Below, piece after piece: positions 1 through 6,222 of a DNA stretch of 8,541 nt (its first letter is position 1; each line of letters begins with the position of its first letter). The notes beneath the pieces were generated by a model. That model was not told the origin of the DNA and did no database searches. It saw nothing but the letters and a program-made list of their open reading frames with translations. The DNA is taken from assembly GCA_002455655.1 (NCBI GenBank), contig DKLF01000137.1:36370-44910 (forward strand), given 5' to 3'. A program made the translations under genes and the position numbers. The DNA comes from Oscillibacter sp. UBA6647 (lineage in GTDB: Bacteria; Bacillota; Clostridia; Oscillospirales; Oscillospiraceae).

Positions 1-1
1 C

Positions 2-877
2 CGCGCGGCGGCAGGCTTAAGCGGGCGCAGGCCCCCCCTTGTCACCGTGGCCCACGGGTATTTATTTGATAATGAGACAGCACCCCTCAAGCGGGAAATT
101 CTCCTCGCGGCGGAGCGACTCACCGCTCCCCAGACCGACCTGCTTTTGACCATGAACCAATGGGACTATGAGCTGGCACGGAAAAAGAAGCTGGGACGGC
201 GGGTGGAGAACGTTCCCGGCATGGGCGTGGATTTCTCCCGGCTGGAAGGCCGGGAGACCGACGGCGGGTTGCTGCGGCGGGAGCTGGGGCTTGGCCCGGA
301 TGAACTTCTCGCAGTTTACGCGGCGGAATTTTCCGCCCGGAAGTCTCAGTCCATGCTGCTCCGGGCCATGGCGCTGCTGCCGGAGCGGGTGAAACTGGCC
401 TTGCCCGGACAGGGCGCGCTGCTGGAAGAATGCAAAGCGCTTGCAACGCATCTGGGCGTTGAACGTCGGATATTTTTTCCAGGTTCGGAGCCGGACATGC
501 CCCGGTGGTACGCCGCCGCTGACCTGGCGGTTTCCGCCAGCCGGTCGGAGGGACTGCCTTTTAATGTAATGGAAGCCATGTACGCCGGGCTTCCGGTGAC
601 GGCCAGCGCGGTGAAGGGGCACACGGATTTGCTTGCCGAAGGCGGCGGGCTGCTGTATCCTTACGGAGACGCGGCAGCCTGTGCTGCGCAGCTTCTCCGG
701 CTGACGGAGGATGCGGGCCTGCGGTGGGTGCTAGGGGCGCAGGCCCGTGAGGCGGTCATGCCCTATGGACTGGATGAGGTTTTACCGCAGGTGATGGAGG
801 CATACCTCTCCGCCGTACCCGGCATGGCGGAGCGGAAGCCCGATTTCGCGGGAACGACCAGAAGCACCGGACGCTGA
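2..877 (+). CDS. Family-4 (GT-B) glycosyltransferase, C-terminal part; 5' end lies before the window
   Basis: Predicted cytoplasmic enzyme that moves a sugar from a nucleotide-sugar donor onto a growing lipid-linked glycan. The frame is open from base 2, and the residues before GTG 47 read on smoothly into VTVAHGY, a typical GT-B N-domain strand, so GTG 47 is not the start and the gene is cut by the window edge. The C-terminal donor-binding half is clear: NVPGMGVDF near 206-232, a strand with FSARKSQ near 329-349 (basic donor-phosphate residues), and the EX7E signature in SEGLPFNVMEAMYAGLPV, with its two glutamates at codons 548-550 and 572-574. The last ~20 residues are polar and probably disordered. 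It ends 49 bases before the ligase-family gene on the same strand, which suggests one operon. Donor and acceptor sugars cannot be read from the sequence. Confidence 0.9.
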   Translation, partial: RAAAGLSGRRPPLVTVAHGYLFDNETAPLKREILLAAERLTAPQTDLLLTMNQWDYELARKKKLGRRVENVPGMGVDFSRLEGRETDGGLLRRELGLGPDELLAVYAAEFSARKSQSMLLRAMALLPERVKLALPGQGALLEECKALATHLGVERRIFFPGSEPDMPRWYAAADLAVSASRSEGLPFNVMEAMYAGLPVTASAVKGHTDLLAEGGGLLYPYGDAAACAAQLLRLTEDAGLRWVLGAQAREAVMPYGLDEVLPQVMEAYLSAVPGMAERKPDFAGTTRSTGR

Positions 878-926
878 GAGCACGGTGTCTATAAACTATA
901 AAAACGCATAACCGGAGGTCTGATAG

Positions 927-3377
927 ATGAAAAATACAAAGAAGAACCACCTGCTTTACGCGCCGGGTGCAGCGGGCGCACTGCCGGAAGAGCTTTGCGA
1001 CCGGCGGAGTCTGGCCCTGTTTGCCGGGGGGCTGTTTCTGCTGGTGACGCTCACCGCACAGGAGTCTGTGACGATGCTGTGCATTTTGCTGGCGCTGGGG
1101 ACACTGCTGACGGCGGCTCTGCTGCGTAAGCGGCCCATAGCCCCGCGTTTGGGGCTTCTGTTTCTGGCGGTGACGCTGTATGTGCTGTGGGCGGGCATAT
1201 CCTGCTTCCGCAGTCCCTACCCCGTGCTGGCTTTAAAGGAGTTTACAAAGATTCTGGCGGGGTTTTTGCTGTTTCTGCTGATTATTTTTACGGCAGGAAG
1301 CGGGAAAAACGCGGGACGAAATGCAATTTCCGCTGTCTCCGCCGTCTCCGCTCTGTTTTCTTTTTTAAGTATTGATTTGGTATCCACTCACTGGTTTTCC
1401 GGTGCGTTTCGCGCCATCGTCGAGACGTTTACGCAGGATTACAGTGTCAATTCCGGCCTTGAGACAGGAACCCGCATCAACTCTCTTCTGGCCGACGGCA
1501 ACACCTTCGCCAGTGTGACGGGCCTTGGCGTGCTGCTGGCACTGGGGCTAGCCCTGAGTAGCCATGGCCGGGAGCGGGCGTTTCACGCTGTGTGCCTGTT
1601 TCTCTCGGCACTTGGCTTCGTACTGGCGTTCAGCCTTGGCGCCATGGGCTTTATTGCCGCTGCGTTTGTGCTGTTTTTGCTTGCAGTGCCCAAAGGAGAA
1701 AAGCTCCCTGGCGTCATTTTAATGGTGGAAACGCTGGCGGTTACCATGCTTGGGGTTTTGGCCGTTTATATCTCCGTGTTTGACGGGACGAAGCAGTTTT
1801 CTCCCATTCCCCTGCTGGCAGCCCTGTTCGGGTCAGCAGGCCTTGCGGCACTGGACAGGCTTTTATCCCGGCGAATCTGCACGGCTCTTTCCCACCACAG
1901 GGCGCTGTCTCTCGGCGCAGCGGGAGGGCTGGTGCTTTGCGGGGCGGTGTACGGGGTCCTGGCGTTTCAGCTTACCGGTCCGGCGGCGCTGGCGCCGGGC
2001 GAGGTTTTGACCCGGGCGGCGGATCTTTCCGCCGGGGCGTACACCCTTTCCACCGAGAGCAACGGAGACGCTTCTGTTCGCGTCACCTGTCAGAATGAAA
2101 CCGACTTGATTCTCCACACCTCTACGGTGCTTTACGACGGCGTCTCTGACGGTGCGGCCTTCACCGTGCCGGAGGGGACGGAGGCGGTCTGGTTTGCCGT
2201 CTCCCTTCCGGAGGGCGGGACAGTGGAGCAGCTTTCCTATACCGGGACGGAGGACGGAAGCCTGAAGCTTCATTACAGGCTGCTGCCCGGTTTTATGGCG
2301 AACCGTCTTCAGGGCCTTTGGGCCAATCAAAACTCCGTCCAGCGGACGGAGTTCTGGCGGGACGGCCTGCGCATCTGGGAAAAGTCCCCCCTGTTGGGCG
2401 AAGGACTTGGCGCGGTGGAAGCGGGGCTTTACTCCGTGGCCCGGTTTGAGTACCAGAGCCGGTACGTCCACAACCACTACATCCAGACACTGGCGGATGC
2501 CGGGGTCATCGGCCTTGCCCTGTTTGCGGGCGTGCTGGTCTCCTCCTTTTGGACGGCGCTGGCAGGACGGAAGCGGGGTGCGCCTCTGGCTCCCGCGCTG
2601 TTTGCGGCGACGGGCTTCGCCGCGCTTCAGGCAGTCAACCAAGCAGCCTTTTCTCTCAGTTCGTTTCTATCACTGATGTTCTGCATCTGGGCAGGAATCG
2701 CTGTCCACTGCACACAGGCTGCTCCGGAGCAGGCGAAGGTCCCCGCCATGGAACCCACTGTGGCTGCGGAGACAAAAACAAAGAAAACCACAGCGAAACC
2801 CAACACCGGGAATATGCAACCTTCTCCCGCGAAGGGCTGGACAGCCCACAAGGCTTTGCTGCTCTCCGCCCTTGCAATCACAACCATCTGGAGTGGGCTT
2901 CTCCTGAACCACCTGCGGGCGGACAACGACATGATGTTCGGGCAGGGCACCGTTTTCCAGCGGCTTGACAGCGCCATCGGCAGCGATCCCTTCAGCCGTC
3001 AGGATTCCATGCAGGCATATATTTATTACAGCGCTCAGTCTGACGACGAGGCGATTCAGAATCAGGCAGGCCTGTACGCATCTGCCTATACCCGGCCCGG
3101 AAATACGGACCCGGACTACCTCGCGGAGTATTTTTTTGAAAACCACATTCCCCAGAGTGCGTTTGCCGCCCTCTCCCGCCACCTCGCATTCAACCGGGCG
3201 CGGACAGGGGCGTGGCAGTATGGGCTTACGCTTTTGGCGGAGCAGGACGACGGTACGCCGGAATTCCAGGAACTGTCTTTGGGCATTGCGGCGCAGCTTC
3301 AGGAGGCCAACGACTATCTTCTCCAGCCCATCACCCTGTACGGCCGGGCCCAGACCTATTTGGACTCTCTTAAATAA
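927..3377 (+). CDS. O-antigen ligase/polymerase (Wzy/WaaL-like) family membrane protein with beta-rich loop and C-terminal domain
   Basis: Predicted multi-pass membrane protein that polymerises lipid-linked repeat units or transfers the finished glycan to an acceptor on the outer membrane face. GGAGG at 914-918 lies 8 bases before the ATG. About ten or more hydrophobic segments fill residues 25-350 and 520-600. The family signature is seen at residues 473-530: RTEFWRDGLRIW, then SPLLGEGLG, then VHNHYIQTLADAGVIG (H515, N516, H517, Y518), matching the usual W...G.G...HN.YLQ pattern of Wzy_C proteins. Two parts are atypical. Residues ~351-450 form a strand-rich soluble stretch inserted just before the signature. 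A Lys/Thr-rich linker (~610-640) leads to one more membrane segment (~643-664) and ~150 mostly helical residues that may be TPR-like. At 816 aa it is much longer than a minimal ligase (about 400-450). Polymerase and ligase cannot be told apart from sequence, so no symbol is given. Confidence 0.88.
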   Translation: MKNTKKNHLLYAPGAAGALPEELCDRRSLALFAGGLFLLVTLTAQESVTMLCILLALGTLLTAALLRKRPIAPRLGLLFLAVTLYVLWAGISCFRSPYPVLALKEFTKILAGFLLFLLIIFTAGSGKNAGRNAISAVSAVSALFSFLSIDLVSTHWFSGAFRAIVETFTQDYSVNSGLETGTRINSLLADGNTFASVTGLGVLLALGLALSSHGRERAFHAVCLFLSALGFVLAFSLGAMGFIAAAFVLFLLAVPKGEKLPGVILMVETLAVTMLGVLAVYISVFDGTKQFSPIPLLAALFGSAGLAALDRLLSRRICTALSHHRALSLGAAGGLVLCGAVYGVLAFQLTGPAALAPGEVLTRAADLSAGAYTLSTESNGDASVRVTCQNETDLILHTSTVLYDGVSDGAAFTVPEGTEAVWFAVSLPEGGTVEQLSYTGTEDGSLKLHYRLLPGFMANRLQGLWANQNSVQRTEFWRDGLRIWEKSPLLGEGLGAVEAGLYSVARFEYQSRYVHNHYIQTLADAGVIGLALFAGVLVSSFWTALAGRKRGAPLAPALFAATGFAALQAVNQAAFSLSSFLSLMFCIWAGIAVHCTQAAPEQAKVPAMEPTVAAETKTKKTTAKPNTGNMQPSPAKGWTAHKALLLSALAITTIWSGLLLNHLRADNDMMFGQGTVFQRLDSAIGSDPFSRQDSMQAYIYYSAQSDDEAIQNQAGLYASAYTRPGNTDPDYLAEYFFENHIPQSAFAALSRHLAFNRARTGAWQYGLTLLAEQDDGTPEFQELSLGIAAQLQEANDYLLQPITLYGRAQTYLDSLK

Positions 3378-3403
3378 CCCCCGCAATTTCCGGGCATTGA
3401 CCA

Positions 3404-3441
3404 AAAAGCGGCATCCTTCCGAACAGAAGGCTGCCGCTTTT
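3404..3441. terminator. Intrinsic terminator after the ligase-family gene
   Basis: A 16-base arm at 3404-3419 pairs with 3426-3441 around a 6-base loop, with one mismatch (3414 against 3431). The right arm ends in TTTT and is followed by a T-rich stretch. The left arm begins with AAAA, so the hairpin could work on both strands. It begins 26 bases after the TAA at 3375-3377 and separates the glycosyltransferase/ligase unit from the priming transferase. Confidence 0.85.
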
Positions 3442-3475
3442 CATATTCCTTGTGAACCGGATAAGCCCGCGCCGG

Positions 3476-3504
3476 TTGACAGAAGTCCGCTTCCGGGGTA
3501 CAAT
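3476..3504 (+). promoter_or_regulatory. Sigma-A type promoter of the priming sugar transferase
   Basis: TTGACA (3476-3481) and TACAAT (3499-3504) are exactly 17 bases apart, one base away from full consensus. Transcription should start near 3511, leaving a leader of roughly 33 bases that holds the GGGAGG ribosome site at 3530-3535. This argues against the in-frame ATG at 3508, which would lie at or before the transcript start. Together with the terminator at 3404-3441 it makes the transferase a separate transcription unit. Confidence 0.85.
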
Positions 3505-3543
3505 CAAATGCGCGTAAAATGTCGGTTTTGGGAGGATTTCGGA

Positions 3544-4923
3544 ATGATTAAGGAGAACCAGCGGCTGCTGAACCAATTGCACGTCCTGTCAGACGGCGTT
3601 TTGGTGTTTGTCTCCATGCTGCTGGCTTATTGGGTGCGTTTTTCTCTTCTGGGCGGCATCGAGGGGATTCCCTTTTCCTATTACGTTGCATTGGGCGGGG
3701 CGGCTGCGGCACTGTGCCTGCTGAGCTACGCCATGGCGGGACTGTACGAATCCTATCGCTCCACCCGCTTTCACCGGGAAACCGCTCGGCTTTTAAGCGT
3801 CACCGCCATGGACACCGCGCTGCTGGTGGCGATTTTGTTCGTGTTTCATTTAAACAACATGTCCCGCTGGACGCTGGTTCTGTTTTTCTCCTTTGCAAGC
3901 GGGCTTCTTTTGTCGAAGCGGGCTTTTTTGCGGCTTCTGCTGCACCGCTTTCGGGCCAAAGGCTATAATCTCAAGCATGTGGTACTGGTGGGCAGGGGCC
4001 CGGCGGCGGAAAATTATCTGAAAAAGGTGGCGTCCCAGAAAAACCTCGGCTTTTTGGTGGACGGTGTGGTTTCCGACGGTGACCCGTGGGGCGCGCTTCC
4101 TCTTTTAGGCGGATATGACCATTTGGAGGACCTGCTCAATGAGCGCAAGCCGGACGAAGTGGTGCTGGCGATTCCGGGAGCGGACAATGGGAAGATGCCA
4201 AGTCTCATTTCCGTCTGTGAAAAAACCGGCACAAAGGCGTCCATTATTCCCTTCTATGCGGCGCATCTGCCCAGCAATCCTCAGGTGGACAATCTGGACG
4301 GACTGCCTCTTATTAACCTCCGGCGCATTCCGCTGGATAATCTGGGCAACGCCTTTTTGAAGCGGGCAGAGGATATTCTTGGCGCGTTGGTCTTAATTAT
4401 CCTGACTTCTCCGCTGATGGTATTTGCGGCCATCGGGGTAAAGCTCAGCTCCCCGGGTCCCATTTTGTTCCGGCAGGAGCGGGTGGGGCGCAATAAAAAG
4501 CCTTTTCAGATGTACAAATTCCGCTCTATGCGGGTCAACGCAAAGGAAGCCACCGGCTGGAGTACCAATGCCGATCCCCGGAAAACCCGGTTTGGCTCTT
4601 TAATCCGCAAGCTCTCCATTGACGAGCTGCCCCAGTTTTTCAACGTCCTCAAGGGCGACATGTCTCTGGTGGGACCCCGTCCTGAGGTTCCCCACTTTGT
4701 GGAGCAGTTCCGTGAGAATATCCCCCGCTATATGGTCAAGCATCAGGTGCGCCCCGGTATCACCGGCTGGGCACAGGTTTGCGGTTTTCGGGGCGACACA
4801 TCCATTGAAGGCCGCATCGAGCACGACCTTTATTACATTGAGAACTGGAGTCTTCTTTTCGATGTGAAAATTCTGCTGATGACCGTATTTCGTGCGGTGA
4901 ATGGTGAAAAACTAAAGCCCTGA
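3544..4923 (+). CDS. Polyprenyl-phosphate sugar-1-phosphate transferase (priming glycosyltransferase, WcaJ/CpsE-like)
   Basis: Predicted inner-membrane enzyme that transfers a sugar-1-phosphate (glucose or galactose is usual in this family) from a UDP-sugar to undecaprenyl phosphate, the first step of lipid-linked glycan assembly. The ATG at 3544 is chosen because GGGAGG (3530-3535) lies 8 bases upstream and the promoter excludes earlier starts. The 459 aa are the usual family length. Four N-terminal membrane segments (about 13-33, 45-67, 84-102, 108-127) lead to a CoA_binding_3-type Rossmann-like domain from residue 144 (HVVLVGRGPAAE). A fifth hydrophobic segment (277-299) precedes the Bac_transf catalytic domain: SPGPILFRQERVGRN (~303), KFRSM, LSIDELPQ with the Asp360-Glu361 pair, SLVGPRPEVPHF (~375-384), RPGITGWAQV (403-412), and a DLYYIENWS tail motif. 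No catalytic motif is missing. It is the last gene of the polysaccharide region here. The sugar is not deducible. Confidence 0.95.
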   Translation: MIKENQRLLNQLHVLSDGVLVFVSMLLAYWVRFSLLGGIEGIPFSYYVALGGAAAALCLLSYAMAGLYESYRSTRFHRETARLLSVTAMDTALLVAILFVFHLNNMSRWTLVLFFSFASGLLLSKRAFLRLLLHRFRAKGYNLKHVVLVGRGPAAENYLKKVASQKNLGFLVDGVVSDGDPWGALPLLGGYDHLEDLLNERKPDEVVLAIPGADNGKMPSLISVCEKTGTKASIIPFYAAHLPSNPQVDNLDGLPLINLRRIPLDNLGNAFLKRAEDILGALVLIILTSPLMVFAAIGVKLSSPGPILFRQERVGRNKKPFQMYKFRSMRVNAKEATGWSTNADPRKTRFGSLIRKLSIDELPQFFNVLKGDMSLVGPRPEVPHFVEQFRENIPRYMVKHQVRPGITGWAQVCGFRGDTSIEGRIEHDLYYIENWSLLFDVKILLMTVFRAVNGEKLKP

Positions 4924-4993
4924 CAGAGGACCTTCCCCTCCGTCCTGCCGTCCCTCCTCCCCAAAACGGGCGGTACGCACCCCTTTTGCCCAC

Positions 4994-5033
4994 AAGGAGG
5001 GGCGGTTCATTGCGCGGGCCGCCCCCCCTTTTT
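4994..5033 (+). terminator. Intrinsic terminator after the priming transferase
   Basis: AAGG-A-GGGGCGG (4994-5005) can pair with CCGCCCC-C-CCTT (5019-5030) with one A/C mismatch and a 13-base loop, then runs into TTTTT (5029-5033). It lies about 70 bases after the TGA at 4921-4923. The large loop makes it a little weaker than the other hairpins here. Confidence 0.65.
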
Positions 5034-5041
5034 ATCATCAG

Positions 5042-5073
5042 AGAAGCCCCGCTCCAAAAGGAGCGGGGCTTCT
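5042..5073. terminator. Perfect 14-bp hairpin between convergent units, probably a terminator
   Basis: AGAAGCCCCGCTCC (5042-5055) and its exact complement (5060-5073) are separated by an AAAA loop. It begins 8 bases beyond the stop of the 40-residue minus-strand gene and follows the plus-strand terminator at 4994-5033. Neither side has a long T run (TCTTGGTCTTCT on +, CTTCTCTG on -), so termination is inferred from position and stem strength. Confidence 0.7.
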
Positions 5074-5080
5074 TGGTCTT

Positions 5081-5203
5081 CTATTCTTCGGGAACTTCCT
5101 CCTGCGAAAGCGCAGAGAAAATCTCAAAAAAATCTTCCGGCACCTCTTTCTCCAGCAGCGTCTGTGTGCCGTCAGGTTCCACATTCAAAACAGGAATTTT
5201 CAC
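5081..5203 (-). CDS. 40-residue acidic protein coupled to the tail-fibre-like gene
   Basis: GTG start at 5203-5201 overlaps the TGA of the upstream gene (5202-5200) in a GTGA arrangement, so translation is probably coupled. GATGGGGGTGA just upstream can act as a weak ribosome site. The product begins MKIPVLNVEPDGTQ and ends FSALSQEEVPEE. It is rich in Glu/Asp with a short hydrophobic core (DFFEIF), and has no signal peptide, cysteines or membrane segment. Tail-fibre genes of Bacillota prophages are often followed by a very small gene such as xkdX, but this sequence does not show the XkdX pattern as I know it. It may assist folding, bind the tail protein, or be a non-essential passenger. The frame continues upstream as an open reading frame to 5395, but that extension lies antiparallel to nothing useful and overlaps the tail gene in another frame, so the GTG is preferred. 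Confidence 0.7.
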   Translation of the reverse strand: MKIPVLNVEPDGTQTLLEKEVPEDFFEIFSALSQEEVPEE

Positions 5204-5946
5204 AGCTTCACCCCCATCATTACAAAACGGCTTCCTGCGTTTATTAGTCCGTTGGTGGTAAAATTCAGAGTGGAATACTCCGCACGCGGCTTCACCCATG
5301 AGTTGTTTGCAATGTAGGATTGGCCCATCCGTTGGGTCCCCGGGCCGAAGTAGTTCACATAGGACCAGTTGATTCCAAACCCGCTTCGGGCGCACGGGAT
5401 AGTACCGGTAAACAGGGTTCCCTCCGCCGAGAGGCTACTTTCGTACAAAAGATATTCTTGTGTCATGGTGTTGCCCCCGGGCGTGGAGATATAGATTTTT
5501 TCGGTCCATCCATTCACAGTAATCCCCAGTGCGCCAAATCCCTTTATGTCCGCATAAAAAAGCACCTGGGCATATGGATTCCAGTCAATATTTCCGATGG
5601 TAAGGTTGACCTGATTTGCGGAAGCGGTTGTGGTCACGTCCATTATCCTGGCAATGGGATTTGTGGCAATGATGCTGCTTTGCAGGGCCGCGTCCGCGCT
5701 TTTGCGGGCAGACTCCTCGGCTGCGTCCGCATTTCTGCGGGCGGCTTCTTCGACCGCGTCCCCGCTTTTGCGCGCAGCCTCCTCAGCGGCGGCCGCCGCT
5801 TCGCGGGCGGCTTTTTCCGTCAAAATTGCGGCGGCGTTTGCCGCCAGCGCCGCGTCAATTTTGGCATTGTCGGCGTTGAAGTCATCCATCAGAATGCGGT
5901 CCGATTTTTGCCAGCGGCTGAGCTGATACTGTTCTGTCCGTTCCAA
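5200..5946 (-). CDS. Phage tail-fibre-like protein with 11-residue-repeat stalk
   Basis: Predicted structural or receptor-binding tail protein of prophage origin, 248 aa. The start is TTG at 5946-5944, supported by AAAGGAGG with AGGAGG at 5959-5954 and a 7-base spacer. Residues 1-34 (YQLSRWQKSDRILMDDFN followed by ADNAKIDAAL) match the N-terminal pattern seen in many clostridial phage tail proteins. Residues ~43-86 are an Ala/Glu/Arg-rich stalk: a degenerate unit TEKAAREAAAA and then three clean 11-residue units (AEEAARKSGDA, VEEAARRNADA, AEESARKSADA), a hendecad coiled coil likely to trimerise. Residues ~90-248 are strand-rich, Gly/Asn/Tyr/Ser-rich and without a signal peptide, as expected for a tip domain. 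The family call is by pattern, not by search. It sits alone with the 40-residue gene, with no other tail gene visible. A bacterial adhesin is less likely, as export signals are absent. Confidence 0.75.
   Translation of the reverse strand: MERTEQYQLSRWQKSDRILMDDFNADNAKIDAALAANAAAILTEKAAREAAAAAEEAARKSGDAVEEAARRNADAAEESARKSADAALQSSIIATNPIARIMDVTTTASANQVNLTIGNIDWNPYAQVLFYADIKGFGALGITVNGWTEKIYISTPGGNTMTQEYLLYESSLSAEGTLFTGTIPCARSGFGINWSYVNYFGPGTQRMGQSYIANNSWVKPRAEYSTLNFTTNGLINAGSRFVMMGVKL
5690..5788 (-). repeat. Three 33-bp tandem units coding the hendecad stalk
   Basis: Units at 5690-5722, 5723-5755 and 5756-5788 each begin GCGTCC on the + strand and keep the phrase TTT or TTC then TGCG(G/C)GC at the same offset. 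Each codes for one 11-residue coiled-coil repeat, and a decayed unit precedes them in the protein. Units differ at several positions, so they are not a recent perfect duplication. Confidence 0.85.
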
Positions 5947-5953
5947 AAAAGTT

Positions 5954-5961
5954 CCTCCTTT
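5954..5961 (-). promoter_or_regulatory. Ribosome binding site that fixes the TTG start of the tail gene
   Basis: Read on the minus strand this is AAAGGAGG, a near-perfect Shine-Dalgarno sequence, 7 bases before TTG 5946-5944. No in-frame ATG or GTG lies nearby to compete. Confidence 0.85.
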
Positions 5962-6172
5962 GTCCTCGGCGCGTGGTTTCCATCTTTTCGCGCCGGATTA
6001 TGTGCTGCCGCGGGTCAGTCCCGCCGCGTTGTTCTACCCACCTGCCGCCAAAAAATTGATTGAATTTTGGCAAGACAAGAAATGGGGCTTATTCTCACAT
6101 AGTTTAAGAAGGATTCATGTACGCCCCCGTACACACCGTCTGTAAATTTTTTTCGCAGCCTCGCAGCCGGAT
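5962..6172. other. Non-coding gap upstream of the tail-fibre-like gene
   Basis: No convincing gene on either strand; frames that cross it have no ribosome site and unnatural composition. It must contain the minus-strand promoter of the tail pair, since a terminator (6173-6202) closes the gene upstream, but I see no good -35/-10 pair. AT-rich patches lie at 6048-6070 (imperfect inverted repeat CCAAAA...TTTTGG) and 6141-6153 (TGTAAATTTTTTT). Confidence 0.5.
6118..6133. repeat. Short inverted repeat TGTACG-CCCC-CGTACA, possible operator
   Basis: Two perfect 6-base arms, each containing GTAC, flank CCCC. It lies about 170 bases upstream of the tail-gene start and 40 bases beyond the upstream terminator. 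No T run follows directly, so a terminator is unlikely. A regulator site is possible but unproven. Confidence 0.4.
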
Positions 6173-6202
6173 AAAAAAGCCGTGAGGAGAACCTCTCGGC
6201 TT
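6173..6202 (-). terminator. Intrinsic terminator of the small minus-strand gene
   Basis: On the minus strand AAGCCG-A-GAGG, loop TTCT, CCTC-A-CGGCTT form an 11-bp stem with one central A/A mismatch, running into TTTTTT (complement of 6173-6178). It starts 20 bases after the stop of the gene at 6223-6489. The position and U-tract make this a good terminator, and support that gene being expressed. Confidence 0.85.
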
Positions 6203-6222
6203 GTCGGTATCGCGCGTCAACA

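Noticed and set aside
47..49. GTG as the start of the first glycosyltransferase
   Set aside because: The frame is open to base 2 and the residues before it continue a GT-B core strand (VTVAHGY), so the gene starts before the window.
1863..2642. Long minus-strand frame opposite the ligase gene
   Set aside because: Arg/Pro/Gly-rich shadow of a GC-rich gene, with no ribosome site or family pattern.
2670..3404. Minus-strand frame opposite the ligase 3' end
   Set aside because: Antisense shadow; it would begin inside the terminator hairpin and shows no domain.
2965..3543. Long in-frame upstream extension of the priming transferase, including ATG 3508
   Set aside because: It overlaps the ligase gene in another frame and crosses a terminator and promoter. 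Transcription should start near 3511, and only ATG 3544 has a well-placed ribosome site.
5042..5073. Perfect inverted repeat as an IS terminal repeat
   Set aside because: The arms are only four bases apart and lie directly after a stop codon, as in a hairpin terminator; no transposase or distant partner arm.
5690..5788. Regular repeats as a CRISPR array
   Set aside because: Units are contiguous, in frame, without spacers, and code for an 11-residue coiled-coil repeat.
5630..5926. Ala/Ser-rich plus-strand frame that looks like a repeat protein
   Set aside because: Its repeats mirror the 33-bp units that code for the minus-strand stalk; no ribosome site.
5320..6063. Plus-strand frame opposite the tail-fibre-like gene
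   Set aside because: The minus-strand frame has the ribosome site, the 11-residue repeats and a coupled downstream gene; this one is its complement.
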